64,000 bases of DNA, from contig CAVYMQ010000003.1 of the NCBI GenBank assembly GCA_963769665.1, forward strand, positions 372,001 to 436,000, read 5' to 3'. Below the pieces are notes generated by a model. The model was not told the DNA's origin, did no database searches, and saw nothing but the letters and a program-made list of their open reading frames with translations. Position 1 is the stretch's first letter. Every line of letters starts with the position of its first letter. This document shows positions 63,305 to 64,000 of the stretch, piece after piece. A program made the position numbers and the translations under genes. This stretch comes from JACCTU01 sp963769665. GTDB lineage: Bacteria > Actinomycetota > Thermoleophilia > Gaiellales > Gaiellaceae.

Positions 63305-63943
63305 GCGAGCAGCAGGCTCCGCGAGCTCGAGGTCGGCCGTGTCGTCGACGTCGAGCGAGTCGCGCGCGTCCATCACGAACGGGCGAACGTCGCCGCCGTA
63401 GAGGTCGTCGCCGATCCGGTCTGCCCGGCGCGCGAGCACGGCAGGGCCGTTTCGCGCATAGACGAGCTCCTTCTCCTGGCGCGTGCGCGCATGACCGCGA
63501 GCGACGACGCGCCCGTCGACGACGTCCATCAGCGACTCGGGCCGGAAGCGATGCGGGACCTCGACGACGCTGACGACGGCGTCGGCGCCGCTCTCGAGCA
63601 GGAGCCGCACGCACGCGTCGACGTGCTCGGCGCGGCGAAGCGGCGACGTCGGCTGCAGGAGCACGACGACGTCGGGACCGAGCTCCGAGACCGCGTGACG
63701 GACGACGTCGAGCATCGGCGTGTCGTCCGCCGCGAGCTCCGCCGGCCGGCGCAGGACCTCGACCCCCGCGGCCGCCGCGATCTCGTCGTCGTCGGTGGAG
63801 ACGACGACGCGCGTGAGCTCGGCTGCACCGAGCGCCGCCTCGACCGTCCACGCGAGCAACGGCTTGCCGCCGACCTGCACGAGGTTCTTACGTCGGATCC
63901 CCTTCGAGCCGCCGCGCGCCGGGATCAGGCCCACGATGTCCAT
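63301..63943 (-). CDS. CMP-sugar (acylneuraminate/pseudaminate-type) cytidylyltransferase
   Basis: About 214 residues from ATG 63943. VGLIPARGGSKGIRRKNLVQVGGKPLLAWTV is the nucleotide-binding signature of NeuA/KdsB/PseF enzymes; VVVSTDDDEIAAAAGVEV, TPMLDVVRHAV, VVLLQPTSPLRRAEHVDACV, VVSVVEVPHRFRP and NGPAVLARRADR follow. The LQPTSPLR motif marks the neuraminate/pseudaminate/legionaminate subgroup, which activates nonulosonic acids with CTP. One break near the C-terminus (about 63,310), after which the frame runs into the FkbM gene. Confidence 0.85.
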
Positions 63944-64000
63944 CAGTAGGTCATGCGCTTGCGGATCGAGAGCTCGCGGTTCGCGAGGATCTCCGCGATC
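63943..64000 (-). CDS. C-terminal end of an unidentified protein (window edge)
   Basis: The last 18 codons of a minus-strand frame entering from the right edge: IAEILANRELSIRKRMTY then TGA (63,945-63,943), whose T is shared with the ATG of the cytidylyltransferase (TGATG). Tight coupling suggests a function in the same nonulosonic-acid pathway (for example a synthase or epimerase), but 18 residues are too few to name it. Confidence 0.5.
   Translation of the reverse strand, partial: IAEILANRELSIRKRMTY

Overview
The window is very GC-rich (about 70% by eye), with GTG, TTG and apparently CTG starts, 1-8 base stop/start overlaps and TANNNT hexamers a few bases upstream of the first gene of most transcription units. 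Gene content is almost wholly surface-glycan biosynthesis. This fits an actinobacterium; I favour class Thermoleophilia (Gaiellales/Solirubrobacterales type), partly from recollection of similar membrane-anchored beta-propeller proteins there. No rRNA, tRNA, CRISPR array or insertion sequence was seen, and no gene-free stretch exceeds about 200 bases.

Layout. 1-6.4 kb: glycosyltransferases (GT), a polyprenyl-phosphate sugar-1-phosphate transferase, methyltransferases and a membrane (GT-C) glycosyltransferase. 5.3-13.9 kb: a minus-strand Wzx-type operon (flippase, four GT4 enzymes, NodB-fold deacetylase, GNAT acyltransferase). 13.9-19.8 kb: a divergent plus-strand operon (Wzy/ligase-like protein, methyltransferase, epimerase, GT4, small anchored protein, GT-C). 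19.8-31.1 kb: secreted glycoside hydrolase with UDP-glucuronate decarboxylase, secreted trypsin-like protease, DPM1-like GT2, AglD/UPF0104 protein, Wzz, epimerase, sulfotransferase, two PQQ-type beta-propellers and an ATP-grasp enzyme. 31.1-45.2 kb: a long minus-strand operon with a second initiating sugar transferase, two Trm112-domain methyltransferases, GT2, formyltransferase, deacetylase, AsnB, WecE, WecD, an ArnC-like GT2 and two GT-C proteins. 45.2-54 kb: another GT-C gene, two Wzy/ligase-like genes interleaved with two paralogous small two-cysteine anchored proteins, and more GTs. 54-64 kb: GT4, PhyH dioxygenase, sugar oxidoreductase, sugar C-methyltransferase, Wzm/Wzt ABC exporter, methyltransferases and a CMP-sugar synthetase.

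Together the genes can make activated sugars (4-amino-4,6-dideoxyhexose, a pentose via UDP-xylose, probably a nonulosonic acid), decorate them (acetyl, formyl, methyl, sulfate, amide), assemble them on undecaprenyl phosphate, and export them by both a Wzx/Wzy and a Wzm/Wzt route.

Quality warning. From 1 to 30.1 kb nearly every gene reads cleanly. From 30.3 kb on, most (not all) genes need one or more single-base corrections. Where I could reconstruct the site, restoring one G or C in a short G/C run repairs the frame. I read these as sequence errors rather than gene decay and annotate whole genes across the breaks.
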